Assembly (NCBI RefSeq): GCF_003688895.1
Contig: NZ_REFV01000017.1
Location: 1 to 64,000, forward strand
Reading direction: 5' to 3'
Source: Dokdonia sinensis
GTDB lineage: Bacteria > Bacteroidota > Bacteroidia > Flavobacteriales > Flavobacteriaceae
DNA: 64,000 nucleotides
Both the position numbers and the translations under genes were made by a program. The notes under the pieces were generated by a model. It was not told the DNA's origin. It saw only the letters and a program-made list of their open reading frames with translations, and made no database searches. This document shows, one piece after another, positions 28,057-36,327 of this stretch (position 1 is its first letter; each line of letters opens with the position of its first letter).

Positions 28057-29322
28057 GTGACCACCCTAATAACAGACCAAAAACACATCTGGCACCCACT
28101 CACCCAGCATAAAACAAGTAGCGCTCCTGTGGCAATTGCTAGGGCAAAAGGTGCGGTGTTGTATGGAGAAGACGGCAAGGAATATCTGGATGGGATAGCG
28201 TCGTGGTACACCTCGCTTTTTGGGCATTGCCATCCGTTTATTACGGAGCGGGTCACGGCGCAAATGCAACAGCTGGATCAGATAATGTTTACGGGCTTTA
28301 CCCACAAACCCGCCACAGATCTTGCGGAGAGTCTCTTTAAAATCCTACCCAGCAACCAGGCTAAAATGTTTTTTAACGACAACGGCTCCACAGCCGTAGA
28401 AGCAGGGATAAAAATGGCGTTGCAGTATCACCATAACAAAGGCAAAAAGCGCAATGTGCTTATCGCTTTTGAGGATGGTTTTCACGGAGATACCTTCGGA
28501 GCAATGAGCGCTAGCGGACTTTCGGTGTACAACGGGCCATTTAATGAGTTTCTCATCAAAGTAGAGCGCATCGCGACGCCACAGGAAGATACGATCGACG
28601 ATATATTAAAAAGACTGGAAGAAATCGTTTTGCATAATGATTGTGCGGCTTTTGTGTTTGAACCGCTGGTGCAAGGTGCGGCGGGAATGAAAATGCACGA
28701 GGTAGCTGGATTAAATAAGATTTTGGCTTTTTGCAAGCAACACGATATCATCACTATTGCAGATGAGGTAATGACCGGTTTTGGGAAAACGGGAACGCAT
28801 TTTGCTTCTTTGCAATTGGACGTTTATCCGGATATTATGTGCCTGAGCAAGGCGCTCACGGCGGGACTGCTTCCTATGAGCCTAACGACCTGCTCCCAGC
28901 ATATATTTGACAATTTTCTGAGTGATGAAATCGCCAAAGGTTTCTTCCACGCCCATACTTACAGCGGGAATCCGCTGGCCTGTGCGGCCGCCATTGCGAG
29001 TATTGAGTTGTTGCAGTCGGAAGAGATGCAGGACAATTTGAGGCGTATTACGGAACGTCATACTACTTTCGCGAAAGCGTTATCAAAAAACTCAAAAGCG
29101 CAAAACATCAGAGTAAAAGGAATGATTCTCGCCTTTGAGCTCTCAACCAAAATGGAACGCTACGGAAACCTGCGCTACGAGTTGTACCAGTTTTTTATGG
29201 ACAGAGACGTATGCCTGCGACCGCTAGGGAATACCATATACGTACTGCCACCCTTAGTCACTACAAATGAACAGTTGGCAAAGATTTATGGAGTGATTGA
29301 GGAAGCGCTGGAGGCTTTCTAG
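28057..29322 (+). CDS. bioA: Adenosylmethionine-8-amino-7-oxononanoate aminotransferase
   Basis: The 421-residue class III aminotransferase turns KAPA to DAPA using SAM. Motifs: HIWHPLTQHKT (substrate tyrosine/tryptophan region), GxxYLDGIASWYTS, FFNDNGSTAVEAGIKMA, EDGFHGDTFGAM, IADEVMTGFGKTG and the PLP lysine in MCLSKALTAGLLP. The likely start is GTG at 28057. A 12-base palindrome core encodes TFAKA. It is separated from bioD by the nucleotidyltransferase pair and from bioB by minus-strand accessory genes. Confidence 0.95.
   Translation: MTTLITDQKHIWHPLTQHKTSSAPVAIARAKGAVLYGEDGKEYLDGIASWYTSLFGHCHPFITERVTAQMQQLDQIMFTGFTHKPATDLAESLFKILPSNQAKMFFNDNGSTAVEAGIKMALQYHHNKGKKRNVLIAFEDGFHGDTFGAMSASGLSVYNGPFNEFLIKVERIATPQEDTIDDILKRLEEIVLHNDCAAFVFEPLVQGAAGMKMHEVAGLNKILAFCKQHDIITIADEVMTGFGKTGTHFASLQLDVYPDIMCLSKALTAGLLPMSLTTCSQHIFDNFLSDEIAKGFFHAHTYSGNPLACAAAIASIELLQSEEMQDNLRRITERHTTFAKALSKNSKAQNIRVKGMILAFELSTKMERYGNLRYELYQFFMDRDVCLRPLGNTIYVLPPLVTTNEQLAKIYGVIEEALEAF
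29064..29079. repeat. Palindrome copy, 12-base core CTTTCGCGAAAG
   Basis: In bioA, read as TFAKA; outer left bases differ. Confidence 0.75.
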
Positions 29323-29323
29323 T

Positions 29324-29617
29324 TTAGAAATGGGCTGGGGTGTCTCTGCTTTGGTGTAAAATACGTTCTATAAAGAGCTTAGAAGTTCCTATAGAATAGT
29401 ATATGGTGTGGGAAACATATACCATACTTCGGACATCTTTATTTATTTCTGGGCGAGAAATTCCTTCGAATGGGAATTCAACTAGTTGGTCTAATAGTTT
29501 TAATAAACCGTCCCGATATTTTTCAGCTTGATCTACTCCAAATTCTCCGATGGAAAATATGAATATATCCATTAAATCATCTTGAGCTTGAAGAGATAGT
29601 TCGTAAGAGTGCTTCAT
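29324..29617 (-). CDS. ParE-family toxin
   Basis: The 97-residue protein shows the RelE/ParE fold: YELSLQAQDDLMDIFIFSIGEFGVDQAEKYRDGL, then RPEINKDVRSMVYVSHTIYYSIG and the C-terminal FIERILHQSRDTPAHF. ParE toxins inhibit gyrase. It overlaps the antitoxin gene by 4 bases, the usual order with the antitoxin first. The gene is convergent with bioA, whose stop is 1 base away. Confidence 0.9.
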   Translation of the reverse strand: MKHSYELSLQAQDDLMDIFIFSIGEFGVDQAEKYRDGLLKLLDQLVEFPFEGISRPEINKDVRSMVYVSHTIYYSIGTSKLFIERILHQSRDTPAHF

Positions 29618-29856
29618 TGAGCTTTCTTCAGAGCACGGGCTTTAGCCTCTTCAAAAATATCACGCACGCTCCTATCGCTATAACCACTATCAATCCCTTT
29701 CTGAATTTCGGCACGAAGAACGGCCAGCTTCTTCTCATAGTCGGATGAGTGCAATCTAAGCGCCTCGCGCACCACTTCACTAGCATTTTTGTAATCGCCG
29801 CTGGCAACAAGATTTTTAATGTATTCTTCCTGTTTTTCTGTAAAGCTAATGTTCAT
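29614..29856 (-). CDS. ParD-family antitoxin
   Basis: The 80 residues are a ribbon-helix-helix antitoxin: MNISFTEKQEEYIKNLVASGDYKNASEVVREALRLH, followed by a flexible toxin-binding tail (EIQKGIDSGYSDRSVRDIFEEAKARALKKA). It should bind ParE and repress its own promoter, where an inverted repeat is visible at 29882-29906. Confidence 0.92.
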   Translation of the reverse strand: MNISFTEKQEEYIKNLVASGDYKNASEVVREALRLHSSDYEKKLAVLRAEIQKGIDSGYSDRSVRDIFEEAKARALKKAQ

Positions 29857-29881
29857 CTTTTTCTTTTAAAAATACAATTTA

Positions 29882-29906
29882 TGTCCAATTTTAGCAAATA
29901 TGGACA
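29882..29906. promoter_or_regulatory. Probable ParD operator
   Basis: TGTCCA (29882-29887) and TGGACA (29901-29906) form a perfect 6-base inverted repeat 26 bases upstream of the parD start. On the minus strand it overlaps CATATTTG, one base off the -7 consensus, a good place for autorepression. Confidence 0.6.
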
Positions 29907-29947
29907 CAAATAAGACCAATTCATCTCAGAAAGAACAAGAATAAGTA

Positions 29948-30394
29948 TTAGAAATCTTCATCATCCGTAACTTCTAATAGCGGAATAATACGGTCTTCAT
30001 CAAAAATATAAACCTCCAGCTGTTCATAAACTAGATTCTCTTTTGGTCCAGTTGTAGTGACGTAAATCTCACCATTACCTTTAGGGCCTTTTATGGGAAC
30101 GACAGCTTTTGCGCTACGGTTTCCGTTTGAGATATTAATATTGTAGCTTCCTATTCCGTTGGTTTCTATGGGTTCTCCTAGGGCATCTATGACTTCTTGT
30201 TCCGTTTGAACTTTTGCCAGCACCTCATCGTGATTTGTGTTTTCCTTTACACTGCTTATAATACCTGCTGCACCTATTCCTATCACGGTGATAAATAATA
30301 TGATAATGGTGAGACAGCCACCTACGGGAACAGCCCATTTCCAGTTGCGTTTCCACCAGCTGGGCTGTTCTACTAATTCGTTATCGTACTCCAT
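29948..30394 (-). CDS. Coa1-like single-span membrane protein (second of tandem pair)
   Basis: A 148-residue protein with a cytoplasmic basic/aromatic N-terminus (WWKRNWKWAVPVGG), one membrane segment (about 20-42), and a small extracytoplasmic domain of the cytochrome-oxidase-assembly-factor-1 type: EVIDALGEPIETNGIGSYNINISNGN, IKGPKGNGEIYV. In bacteria this domain's job is not established. It starts 3 bases after a close paralogue. No cytochrome oxidase genes are nearby. Confidence 0.75.
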   Translation of the reverse strand: MEYDNELVEQPSWWKRNWKWAVPVGGCLTIIILFITVIGIGAAGIISSVKENTNHDEVLAKVQTEQEVIDALGEPIETNGIGSYNINISNGNRSAKAVVPIKGPKGNGEIYVTTTGPKENLVYEQLEVYIFDEDRIIPLLEVTDDEDF

Positions 30395-30397
30395 AAT

Positions 30398-30823
30398 TTA
30401 TTCTATATCGTCTAGTAAATCTATGACTTCTCCGGAGTCTTCCACGGTAACTGTAAATACTTTGTAATCCCACTCATCATTTACTTTAAGCGCATTCACG
30501 CGTAGTACACCGTTTGCTTTTTTACCACGTAAATCCATTTCTAGATTCATTTGATTCGTGTTCATTTCTGGGTCATAATCATTGTCCTCTATATTAATGG
30601 GGCGACCTAGAGCAGCAATTACTTCTGGGTTCTTCTGGACTTTTGTAATCACATTTATAAAAGCAAAAACGCTCGTCTCGTCGCCCAGCTTATCTGCAAC
30701 TTTATAAACGCCGTAGCCTATAAATGATACTGCGATAATAATTATTGTGAGGCAACCTCCTGTAGGTAATGCCCATTTCCAGTTACGTTGCCACCAGCTA
30801 CGCTTTTCTATTGTGTTGTCCAT
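30398..30823 (-). CDS. Coa1-like single-span membrane protein (first of tandem pair)
   Basis: I place the start at ATG 30823 (141 residues, MDNTIEKRSWWQRNWKWAL) since this matches the paralogue's N-terminus; the frame is open further upstream to 31114 but that part overlaps the divergent ketoacyl synthase gene. The layout is the same as in the neighbour: WWQRNWKWALPTGG, one membrane segment, then VIAALGRPINIEDNDYD and LRGKKANGVLRV. Confidence 0.75.
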   Translation of the reverse strand: MDNTIEKRSWWQRNWKWALPTGGCLTIIIIAVSFIGYGVYKVADKLGDETSVFAFINVITKVQKNPEVIAALGRPINIEDNDYDPEMNTNQMNLEMDLRGKKANGVLRVNALKVNDEWDYKVFTVTVEDSGEVIDLLDDIE

Positions 30824-30977
30824 TGATCTTAAATTTGACTGATTAGTGTGTGGTGCATCTTTTATGTTACGGGAATTATATAAAAATAGATATTTGGCTG
30901 GGTATACTTTCAATTTATTGAGGTCTAAGCCCAGCTTGTCTCGGTGTGAATAGTATTTTTGCATCATAATCAATTTT

Positions 30978-32165
30978 ATGCTCACAACACCAATCGCCAT
31001 CACAGGACTTTCTTCTATTTCCCCACTGGGGAAGACGAGCGATGCCGTTTGGAAAGCATACCGGAATAATGCATCTGCGATTGTATGGGAAGACGAGCTT
31101 GAAGCTTTTATCACACCACTTTCAAAAGCCGAAAAAGAAACAATTAAAAACTTAGCAGCCGAAAATAATCACTATGCAAGATTAGATAACTCTGTGCTTT
31201 ACGGGATTATAAGTGCTCGTAACGCCATTAAGGAAGCAGGGTGGATGAGTGGTGATTTCGGGATCAATATAGGTTCTTCTCGCGGGGCAACGCAGTTGTT
31301 TGAAGGTTTTTATGATGCTTTTCTTGGATCAAGTTCAAGACACGGCAAGAAAAATGGCAACACCCAGACCCTGGCTTCTCCCACAACAACCTTAGGTAAC
31401 ATCTCCTCTTGGGTTGCACATGACCTCCAGAGCGAGGGTCCGGAGATATCACATTCCATTACGTGCAGTACGGCGCTTCACGCCATTTTAAATGGAGCGG
31501 CTTGGTTACAATCGGGAATGGCAACAAAGTTCCTCGTAGGAGGAACGGAGGCCGCACTCACACCATTTACCATTGCACAGATGAGGGCGATGAAATTGTC
31601 ACCCACCGACCATAAAAAATCTGACAGCGATTATGTGTGTCGAGCCCTAGATAAAGGGAAGAAAAGCAACACTATGGTGCTGGGAGAAGGTGCAGGAATG
31701 GCGTGTCTGGAACTGGGTGAGAAAGAAAATGCCCGTGCCTATATCTCAGGAATAGGCTACGCGACCGAAGTACTGGAACATTCCGTTTCCCTTTCGGCGA
31801 CGGGTGATTGTTTTCAAAAGTCTATGAAAATGGCTTTGGGCAACCTCGATGCTTCTGCAATAGATGCCATCGTAATGCACGCCCCAGGCACCATAAAAGG
31901 CGATGCGGCCGAATTAGCTGCCATTACCGAAGTATTCGGAGAAAATCCTCCCTTACTCACTACAAACAAGTGGAAAATAGGGCACACCTTTGGCGCCAGT
32001 GGCTTGCTCAGTCTTGAGCTTGCGGTACTGATGCTGGAAAATCAGGAATTTATTGGAGTCCCATATTTGGAGACGAAAAGTAGCAAACAAGAACTCAATA
32101 GCATCTTAGTAAATGCAGTAGGTTTTGGAGGGAATGCGGTTTCTGTTTTGGTGACTAAGGCATAA
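30978..32165 (+). CDS. Beta-ketoacyl synthase (KAS I/II type) within the biotin run
   Basis: The 395-residue thiolase-fold enzyme keeps a full Cys-His-His set: ITCSTALHAI (Cys), VMHAPGTIKGDAAE (His) and KWKIGHTFGASGLLSLELA (Lys/His). It is more divergent than housekeeping FabF and lies directly before bioB, 140 bases away, in the biotin gene run. No bioC, bioH or bioG is seen in the window, so I infer a possible role in building the pimeloyl chain. A function in another lipid pathway is equally allowed by the sequence. Confidence 0.85.
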   Translation: MLTTPIAITGLSSISPLGKTSDAVWKAYRNNASAIVWEDELEAFITPLSKAEKETIKNLAAENNHYARLDNSVLYGIISARNAIKEAGWMSGDFGINIGSSRGATQLFEGFYDAFLGSSSRHGKKNGNTQTLASPTTTLGNISSWVAHDLQSEGPEISHSITCSTALHAILNGAAWLQSGMATKFLVGGTEAALTPFTIAQMRAMKLSPTDHKKSDSDYVCRALDKGKKSNTMVLGEGAGMACLELGEKENARAYISGIGYATEVLEHSVSLSATGDCFQKSMKMALGNLDASAIDAIVMHAPGTIKGDAAELAAITEVFGENPPLLTTNKWKIGHTFGASGLLSLELAVLMLENQEFIGVPYLETKSSKQELNSILVNAVGFGGNAVSVLVTKA

Positions 32166-32196
32166 TCTTCTAGCCTAAAATTTACGGTTTTGAGTG

Positions 32197-32212
32197 CGCT
32201 TTCGCGAAAGCG
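32197..32212. repeat. Palindrome copy, perfect 16-mer
   Basis: Intergenic between the ketoacyl synthase stop and bioB. Confidence 0.95.
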
Positions 32213-32293
32213 TAACCCTAAAAATCTCATCGCTTAATAATATTTAACCTCAAAAAACTACCGTCCATCGTCTACTGACAACCGACTATTTCC

Positions 32294-32301
32294 TATTTTT
32301 G
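32294..32301 (+). promoter_or_regulatory. -7 element of the bioB promoter (TATTTTTG)
   Basis: The octamer fits TAnnTTTG and ends 4 bases before the bioB ATG at 32306, giving an almost leaderless transcript. bioB can therefore be transcribed separately from the upstream genes. Confidence 0.5.
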
Positions 32302-32305
32302 GATT

Positions 32306-33400
32306 ATGACAGAGATACGACACGACTGGACCAAAGAAGAGATACTGGCGATTTACAATAGGCCTATGATGAGCTTGTTGTATGATGCTGCAACTGTGCA
32401 TCGTGAGCACCACGACCCGAACACGGTTCAGGTTTCAACACTCCTTTCTATAAAAACTGGAGGTTGTCCTGAAGATTGTGGATACTGCCCGCAAGCAGCC
32501 AGATACCACACCGATATTGAAGGCAATGACCTGATGTCTGTACAACAGGTAAAAGCGCAAGCGTTACGTGCAAAGTCGTCTGGAAGCTCACGAGTGTGTA
32601 TGGGTGCTGCGTGGCGCAATGTGAAGGACGGACCAGAATTTGACAACGTGCTGGAAATGGTACGTACCATTAATAAACTTGATATGGAGGTGTGCTGTAC
32701 TTTAGGTATGGTTACAGAAAACCAAGCAGAACGCCTCGCCGAAGCGGGTCTCTACGCATACAATCATAACTTAGATACTTCTGAAGACTATTACAAGGAT
32801 GTAATTTCGACCCGTGCTTTTGAAGATAGGTTGGATACGATTTCTAATGTCCGTAAAACAAACGTAACTGTTTGTTCTGGAGGAATCATCGGGATGGGAG
32901 AAGCGATAGAAGATCGTGCAGGAATGCTTGTTGCCCTTGCTAAGCTTGATCCACAACCAGAATCTACACCCATAAATGCGCTGGTAGCGGTTCCTGGAAC
33001 GCCTATGGAAGACATTGAGCCTATCTCTATCTGGGAGATGATACGTATGGTAGCGACTACGAGAATCGTTTTGCCACAAACGCAAGTACGTTTAAGTGCA
33101 GGAAGAACAGAGATGAGTCGTGAGGGACAGGCGATGTGCTTTTTTGCTGGAGCAAACTCGATTTTTGCGGGGGATAAGTTGCTCACCACGCCTAATCCAG
33201 ATGTAAATGAGGATATGAAAATGTTTGAACTGCTCGGTCTTACTCCTCAAAAACCATTTGTAAAAAAAGCGCAACCACAATCTGTTGAAGCAGCAGACTC
33301 TAAGCATACCTCATTGGGCGAAAAACCAAAATGGTCTCGACCAGGACACACCATAGAGCGTAATGTGGCGGCAAAAGAAGCTGGAAAAGTGCTCAAATAG
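32306..33400 (+). CDS. bioB: Biotin synthase
   Basis: The 364-residue radical SAM enzyme inserts sulfur into dethiobiotin. The cluster motif is intact in KTGGCPEDCGYCPQAARY (CxxxCxxC, about 53-60), followed by SGSSRVCMGAAWRN, AYNHNLDTSEDYY, VCSGGIIGMGE and the arginine in RLSAGRTEMS that ligates the 2Fe-2S cluster. A C-terminal tail of about 40 residues after FVKKAQPQS is longer than in E. coli. It is the last gene of the biotin set and ends in a terminator. Confidence 0.97.
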   Translation: MTEIRHDWTKEEILAIYNRPMMSLLYDAATVHREHHDPNTVQVSTLLSIKTGGCPEDCGYCPQAARYHTDIEGNDLMSVQQVKAQALRAKSSGSSRVCMGAAWRNVKDGPEFDNVLEMVRTINKLDMEVCCTLGMVTENQAERLAEAGLYAYNHNLDTSEDYYKDVISTRAFEDRLDTISNVRKTNVTVCSGGIIGMGEAIEDRAGMLVALAKLDPQPESTPINALVAVPGTPMEDIEPISIWEMIRMVATTRIVLPQTQVRLSAGRTEMSREGQAMCFFAGANSIFAGDKLLTTPNPDVNEDMKMFELLGLTPQKPFVKKAQPQSVEAADSKHTSLGEKPKWSRPGHTIERNVAAKEAGKVLK

Positions 33401-33426
33401 CACAATGAAGAAATAAGATTATGTTA

Positions 33427-33460
33427 AAGGTCATTCTTCTTGAATGGCCTTTTTTATTTT
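33427..33460 (+). terminator. Rho-independent terminator after bioB
   Basis: AAGGTCATTC (33427-33436) pairs with GAATGGCCTT (33442-33451), one mismatch, loop TTCTT, followed by TTTTATTTTT. It ends the biotin run. Confidence 0.85.
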
Positions 33461-33485
33461 TACGCGACACGGTTAGTTTGAATTT

Positions 33486-34349
33486 ATGCAATTACAAGAT
33501 ATCCCAAGAGTCCATACGATTACTAAAAAAGAATTTCTGCGCGATTATGTGAAACCTCAAAAACCTGTGGTTATCGAGCATCTTATAGACGACTGGAAAG
33601 CCTACAATACTTGGAAGTTGTCTTACATTAAGGAAATTGCAGGAGATAAAGAAGTACCATTATATGACGACCGACCTGTAAAACACGATGAAGGTTTCAA
33701 TCAGGCGCACGCAACAATGAAAATGAGCGAATACATCGACTTGCTTAAAAAAGGACCGACCAATTTTCGAATATTCTTGTATAATTTGATGAAAGAGGTG
33801 CCCTCGCTCAAGAATGATTTCAAATTCCCAAAGATAGGATTACGCTTGCTTAAGCAAATCCCGATGCTCTTTTTTGGAGGAACAGGAAGTAAGGTGTTTA
33901 TGCACCACGATATAGACTGGGCAAATATTCTCCACTTTCATTTTGAGGGGAGAAAGCAATGTATTTTATTTCCGCCCAGTGAGACACCGCACTTGTATAA
34001 AGTTCCTTATTCTCTCATCACTAGGGAAGATATAGATTTTGACAACCCTGATTATGACAAGTTTCCTGCGCTAAAAAAGGCCAAAGGTCACATCTGTCAC
34101 CTCAATCACGGCGAGACGCTGTATATGCCAGAGGGCTACTGGCATTTTATGAAATATGAAACGCCTGGCTTTAGTATGAGCCTGCGAGCGCTACCCAGTA
34201 GTTTTAAGCACTTGCGATATGCGCTCTACAATGTATTCTATATGCGTCACTATGATAACTTCATGCGCAGGAGAAAAGGACAGTCGTGGATAGATGAGAA
34301 GAATGAGAGAGCTATGAGGCAGACTAATAGAAATAATGGGATAGTTTAG
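33486..34349 (+). CDS. Cupin-like (JmjC-type) 2-oxoglutarate/Fe(II) dioxygenase
   Basis: The 287-residue protein resembles JmjC/FIH-type hydroxylases (Cupin_8): KPVVIEHLIDDWKAYNTW near the N-terminus, the metal motif VFMHHDIDWANILHFHFEGRK (HxD, around 140-144), FPPSETPHLY and a later LYMPEGYWHFMKYETPGFSMSLR giving the third ligand His. Such enzymes hydroxylate proteins, including ribosomal proteins, or small molecules. It lies after the biotin terminator and is convergent with the RNase G gene. Confidence 0.88.
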   Translation: MQLQDIPRVHTITKKEFLRDYVKPQKPVVIEHLIDDWKAYNTWKLSYIKEIAGDKEVPLYDDRPVKHDEGFNQAHATMKMSEYIDLLKKGPTNFRIFLYNLMKEVPSLKNDFKFPKIGLRLLKQIPMLFFGGTGSKVFMHHDIDWANILHFHFEGRKQCILFPPSETPHLYKVPYSLITREDIDFDNPDYDKFPALKKAKGHICHLNHGETLYMPEGYWHFMKYETPGFSMSLRALPSSFKHLRYALYNVFYMRHYDNFMRRRKGQSWIDEKNERAMRQTNRNNGIV

Positions 34350-34359
34350 TTGCATATTT

Positions 34360-34375
34360 TGCTTTCGCGAAAGCG
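34360..34375. repeat. Palindrome copy, 14-mer core perfect
   Basis: Between the cupin gene stop and the bidirectional terminator; first base is T. Confidence 0.92.
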
Positions 34376-34397
34376 AACTTTAAAATTTCCCACAAAA

Positions 34398-34436
34398 AAA
34401 CCCCGTACTCAGCTCGAATACGGGGTTTGATTTTTT
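34398..34436. terminator. Bidirectional terminator between the cupin gene and rng
   Basis: AAACCCCGTA (34398-34407) and TACGGGGTTT (34419-34428) form a perfect 10-pair stem. A-rich sequence before it and TTTTTT after it let it work for both convergent genes. Confidence 0.9.
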
Positions 34437-36003
34437 AAGCCTTTATCTCATTACCATCTTTATCTGTAAATCGATATTCCAAATAGGTGTATGCATCTCT
34501 AGGCATCACTTTTACCCATTTCTTATGGTCCATAAACCATTTAGATCGTATGGATGGAAAGCCTTTTGTAATATAGGCGGCTATAAAAGGGTGTGCGTGT
34601 AGCGTTACCTTCTTAGTGCCATTCTTGAAAATCTTTTCAAGCTTATCCTGCATCTTGTCTACTAAAATGATAGGAGCCTCCACTTCGCCGTTCTGGCCAT
34701 TGTTAGGGTTTTCCTCTTTTGTTTTAATATCCATCTCAGGACGTACGCGTTGTCTAGTGATCTGGATGAGTCCAAATTTACTAGGTGGTAGTATCTTATG
34801 TTTTGCGCGATCATCTTTCATTTCCTCTTTAAGGTGATTAAAGAGTTTACGCCTGTTTTCAGATTTATTCATATCGATAAAATCGACTACGATAATCCCT
34901 CCCATATCCCGGAGGCGTAACTGGCGTGCCATTTCTGTGGCCGAAAGCATATTTACTTCAAGGGCAGTGTCTTCCTGACTCTTTGCCTTGTTTGATCTGT
35001 TCCCGCTATTTACATCTACTACGTGTAATGCTTCTGTATGCTCTATAACGAGATAAGCTCCTTTACTCATAGAAACGGTTTTTCCGAATGAGGTCTTTAT
35101 CTGTCTTTCTACGCCATATTTTTCGAATATGGGCATAGGGCTTTTATAGAGTTTTACGATATTCTCCTTCCCAGGAGCAATCTCGCTTACGTATTCTTTT
35201 AATTGGTGGTAGAGTGTTTCATCATCTACGGTAATTCCTGTAAATGAATCATTAAAAATGTCTCTTAAGATAGAAGAGGCGCGATTCATTTCTCCTAGTA
35301 CGCGACTAGGTAGATGTGCTCCAGGAATTTTTGCACACATAGTGTTCCATTTTTCCACTAAGTTTTGCAGGTCTTTGTCTAGTTCTGCAACTAAAACATC
35401 TTGTGCTACGGTTCTTACAATGACACCAAATCCTTTAGGACGGATGCTCATTACAAGTCGTTTAAGACGTGCTTTTTCTTCTTTGCTCTCTATTTTTTGT
35501 GAGATAGAGATACGGTCAGAAAAAGGCACGAGAACAATATATCGTCCAGCGATCGAAAGCTCACTGCTTATACGAGGACCTTTAGTCGATATAGGTTCTT
35601 TTACGATTTGAACCAGTAGGTTTTGATTGGATTTTAGAACATCAGCAATTTTGCCATTTTTATCTATATCCTTCTCAAACTTGAAGTTATTTAACGAATA
35701 GTCTTTTACTTTACCTGTGCTTACTTTTTTTAGAAAGCTTACGAGCGTAGGAAGTTTAGGTCCCAAGTCATGATAGTGCAAGAAAGCATCTTTTTCATAA
35801 CCTACATTTACAAATGCGGCGTTTAGGCCAGAGACAGATTTACGTATTTTAGCGAGATATACATCTCCTACGTTAAATTTGTTCTCTCCATCTTCTTTGT
35901 GTAACTCGACGAGTTTTCCGTCTTTTAGTAAGGCAAAATCAACTACTGTAGAACTAGATCTTATTACTAATTCTTTATTCACAATGTAGTATTTTGTATT
36001 CAT
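34435..36003 (-). CDS. rng: Ribonuclease G/E family endoribonuclease
   Basis: Starting at ATG 36003 (an extra 12 residues upstream are possible) the product is 522 residues. It has an N-terminal S1-type domain (VGDVYLAKIRKSVSGLNAAFVNVGYEKDAFLHYHDLG), the RNase H-like part and the catalytic DNase I-like part with VVDVNSGNRSNK and GGIIVVDFIDMNKSENRR, whose aspartates bind Mg. The zinc-link CPxC of RNase E and the degradosome tail are absent, fitting RNase G. It works in rRNA maturation and mRNA turnover. The neighbours upstream, a 30-residue basic protein and HU, keep the usual Bacteroidetes order. Confidence 0.94.
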   Translation of the reverse strand: MNTKYYIVNKELVIRSSSTVVDFALLKDGKLVELHKEDGENKFNVGDVYLAKIRKSVSGLNAAFVNVGYEKDAFLHYHDLGPKLPTLVSFLKKVSTGKVKDYSLNNFKFEKDIDKNGKIADVLKSNQNLLVQIVKEPISTKGPRISSELSIAGRYIVLVPFSDRISISQKIESKEEKARLKRLVMSIRPKGFGVIVRTVAQDVLVAELDKDLQNLVEKWNTMCAKIPGAHLPSRVLGEMNRASSILRDIFNDSFTGITVDDETLYHQLKEYVSEIAPGKENIVKLYKSPMPIFEKYGVERQIKTSFGKTVSMSKGAYLVIEHTEALHVVDVNSGNRSNKAKSQEDTALEVNMLSATEMARQLRLRDMGGIIVVDFIDMNKSENRRKLFNHLKEEMKDDRAKHKILPPSKFGLIQITRQRVRPEMDIKTKEENPNNGQNGEVEAPIILVDKMQDKLEKIFKNGTKKVTLHAHPFIAAYITKGFPSIRSKWFMDHKKWVKVMPRDAYTYLEYRFTDKDGNEIKA

Positions 36004-36193
36004 CACGCGGTTGGTGTGCATGACAAATGAATTAAACAATTCTTATACCACAAATTGCGCACAAACTACTGTGCGTGTGTTATAAGGCCGGTGCAATAGT
36101 TTAAAGCTCAAGGTGGGAGCGATATTGTTATTGCGATGTCAAAGAACAAATCTTTACCCCGTCGATTCTTCTAGGGGGCTATAGATATTAAAA

Positions 36194-36225
36194 GAAAAAG
36201 TAGCCTAAGACTACTTTTTCTTTTT
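36194..36225 (-). terminator. Terminator overlapping the stop of the 30-residue gene
   Basis: GAAAAAGTAG (36194-36203) and CTACTTTTTC (36211-36220) form a perfect 10-pair stem with a 7-base loop. On the minus strand the stem includes the last codons and the stop of the gene at 36211-36303. Confidence 0.75.
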
Positions 36226-36303
36226 GTGACGGTTCGCTCTACGTCTTTTCTTACGCTTGTGCGTCGCTACCTTGTGTCTTTTACGTTTCTTACCACTTGG
36301 CAT
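36211..36303 (-). CDS. 30-residue highly basic protein, ribosomal-protein-like
   Basis: ATG at 36303 opens a 30-codon frame (MPSGKKRKRHKVATHKRKKR, then RRANRHKKKK) made up of over half Lys/Arg, with a stop TAG at 36211. It is too short for usual gene finders. The composition is that of tiny ribosomal or RNA-binding proteins, and I recall near-identical small frames between hup and rng in other Bacteroidetes, but I cannot assign it to a named ribosomal protein. It lies 24 bases downstream of hup and may share its transcript. Confidence 0.75.
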   Translation of the reverse strand: MPSGKKRKRHKVATHKRKKRRRANRHKKKK

Positions 36304-36327
36304 AAATGTTCTTGTTTAAAATGTTAC

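Noticed and set aside
30824-31114. N-terminal extension of the first Coa1-like protein
   Set aside because: It overlaps the divergent ketoacyl synthase start and the paralogue begins at the equivalent of ATG 30823.
30978-32165. Naming the ketoacyl synthase BioZ
   Set aside because: BioZ is KAS III-like; the motifs here fit KAS I/II, so the name is not supported.
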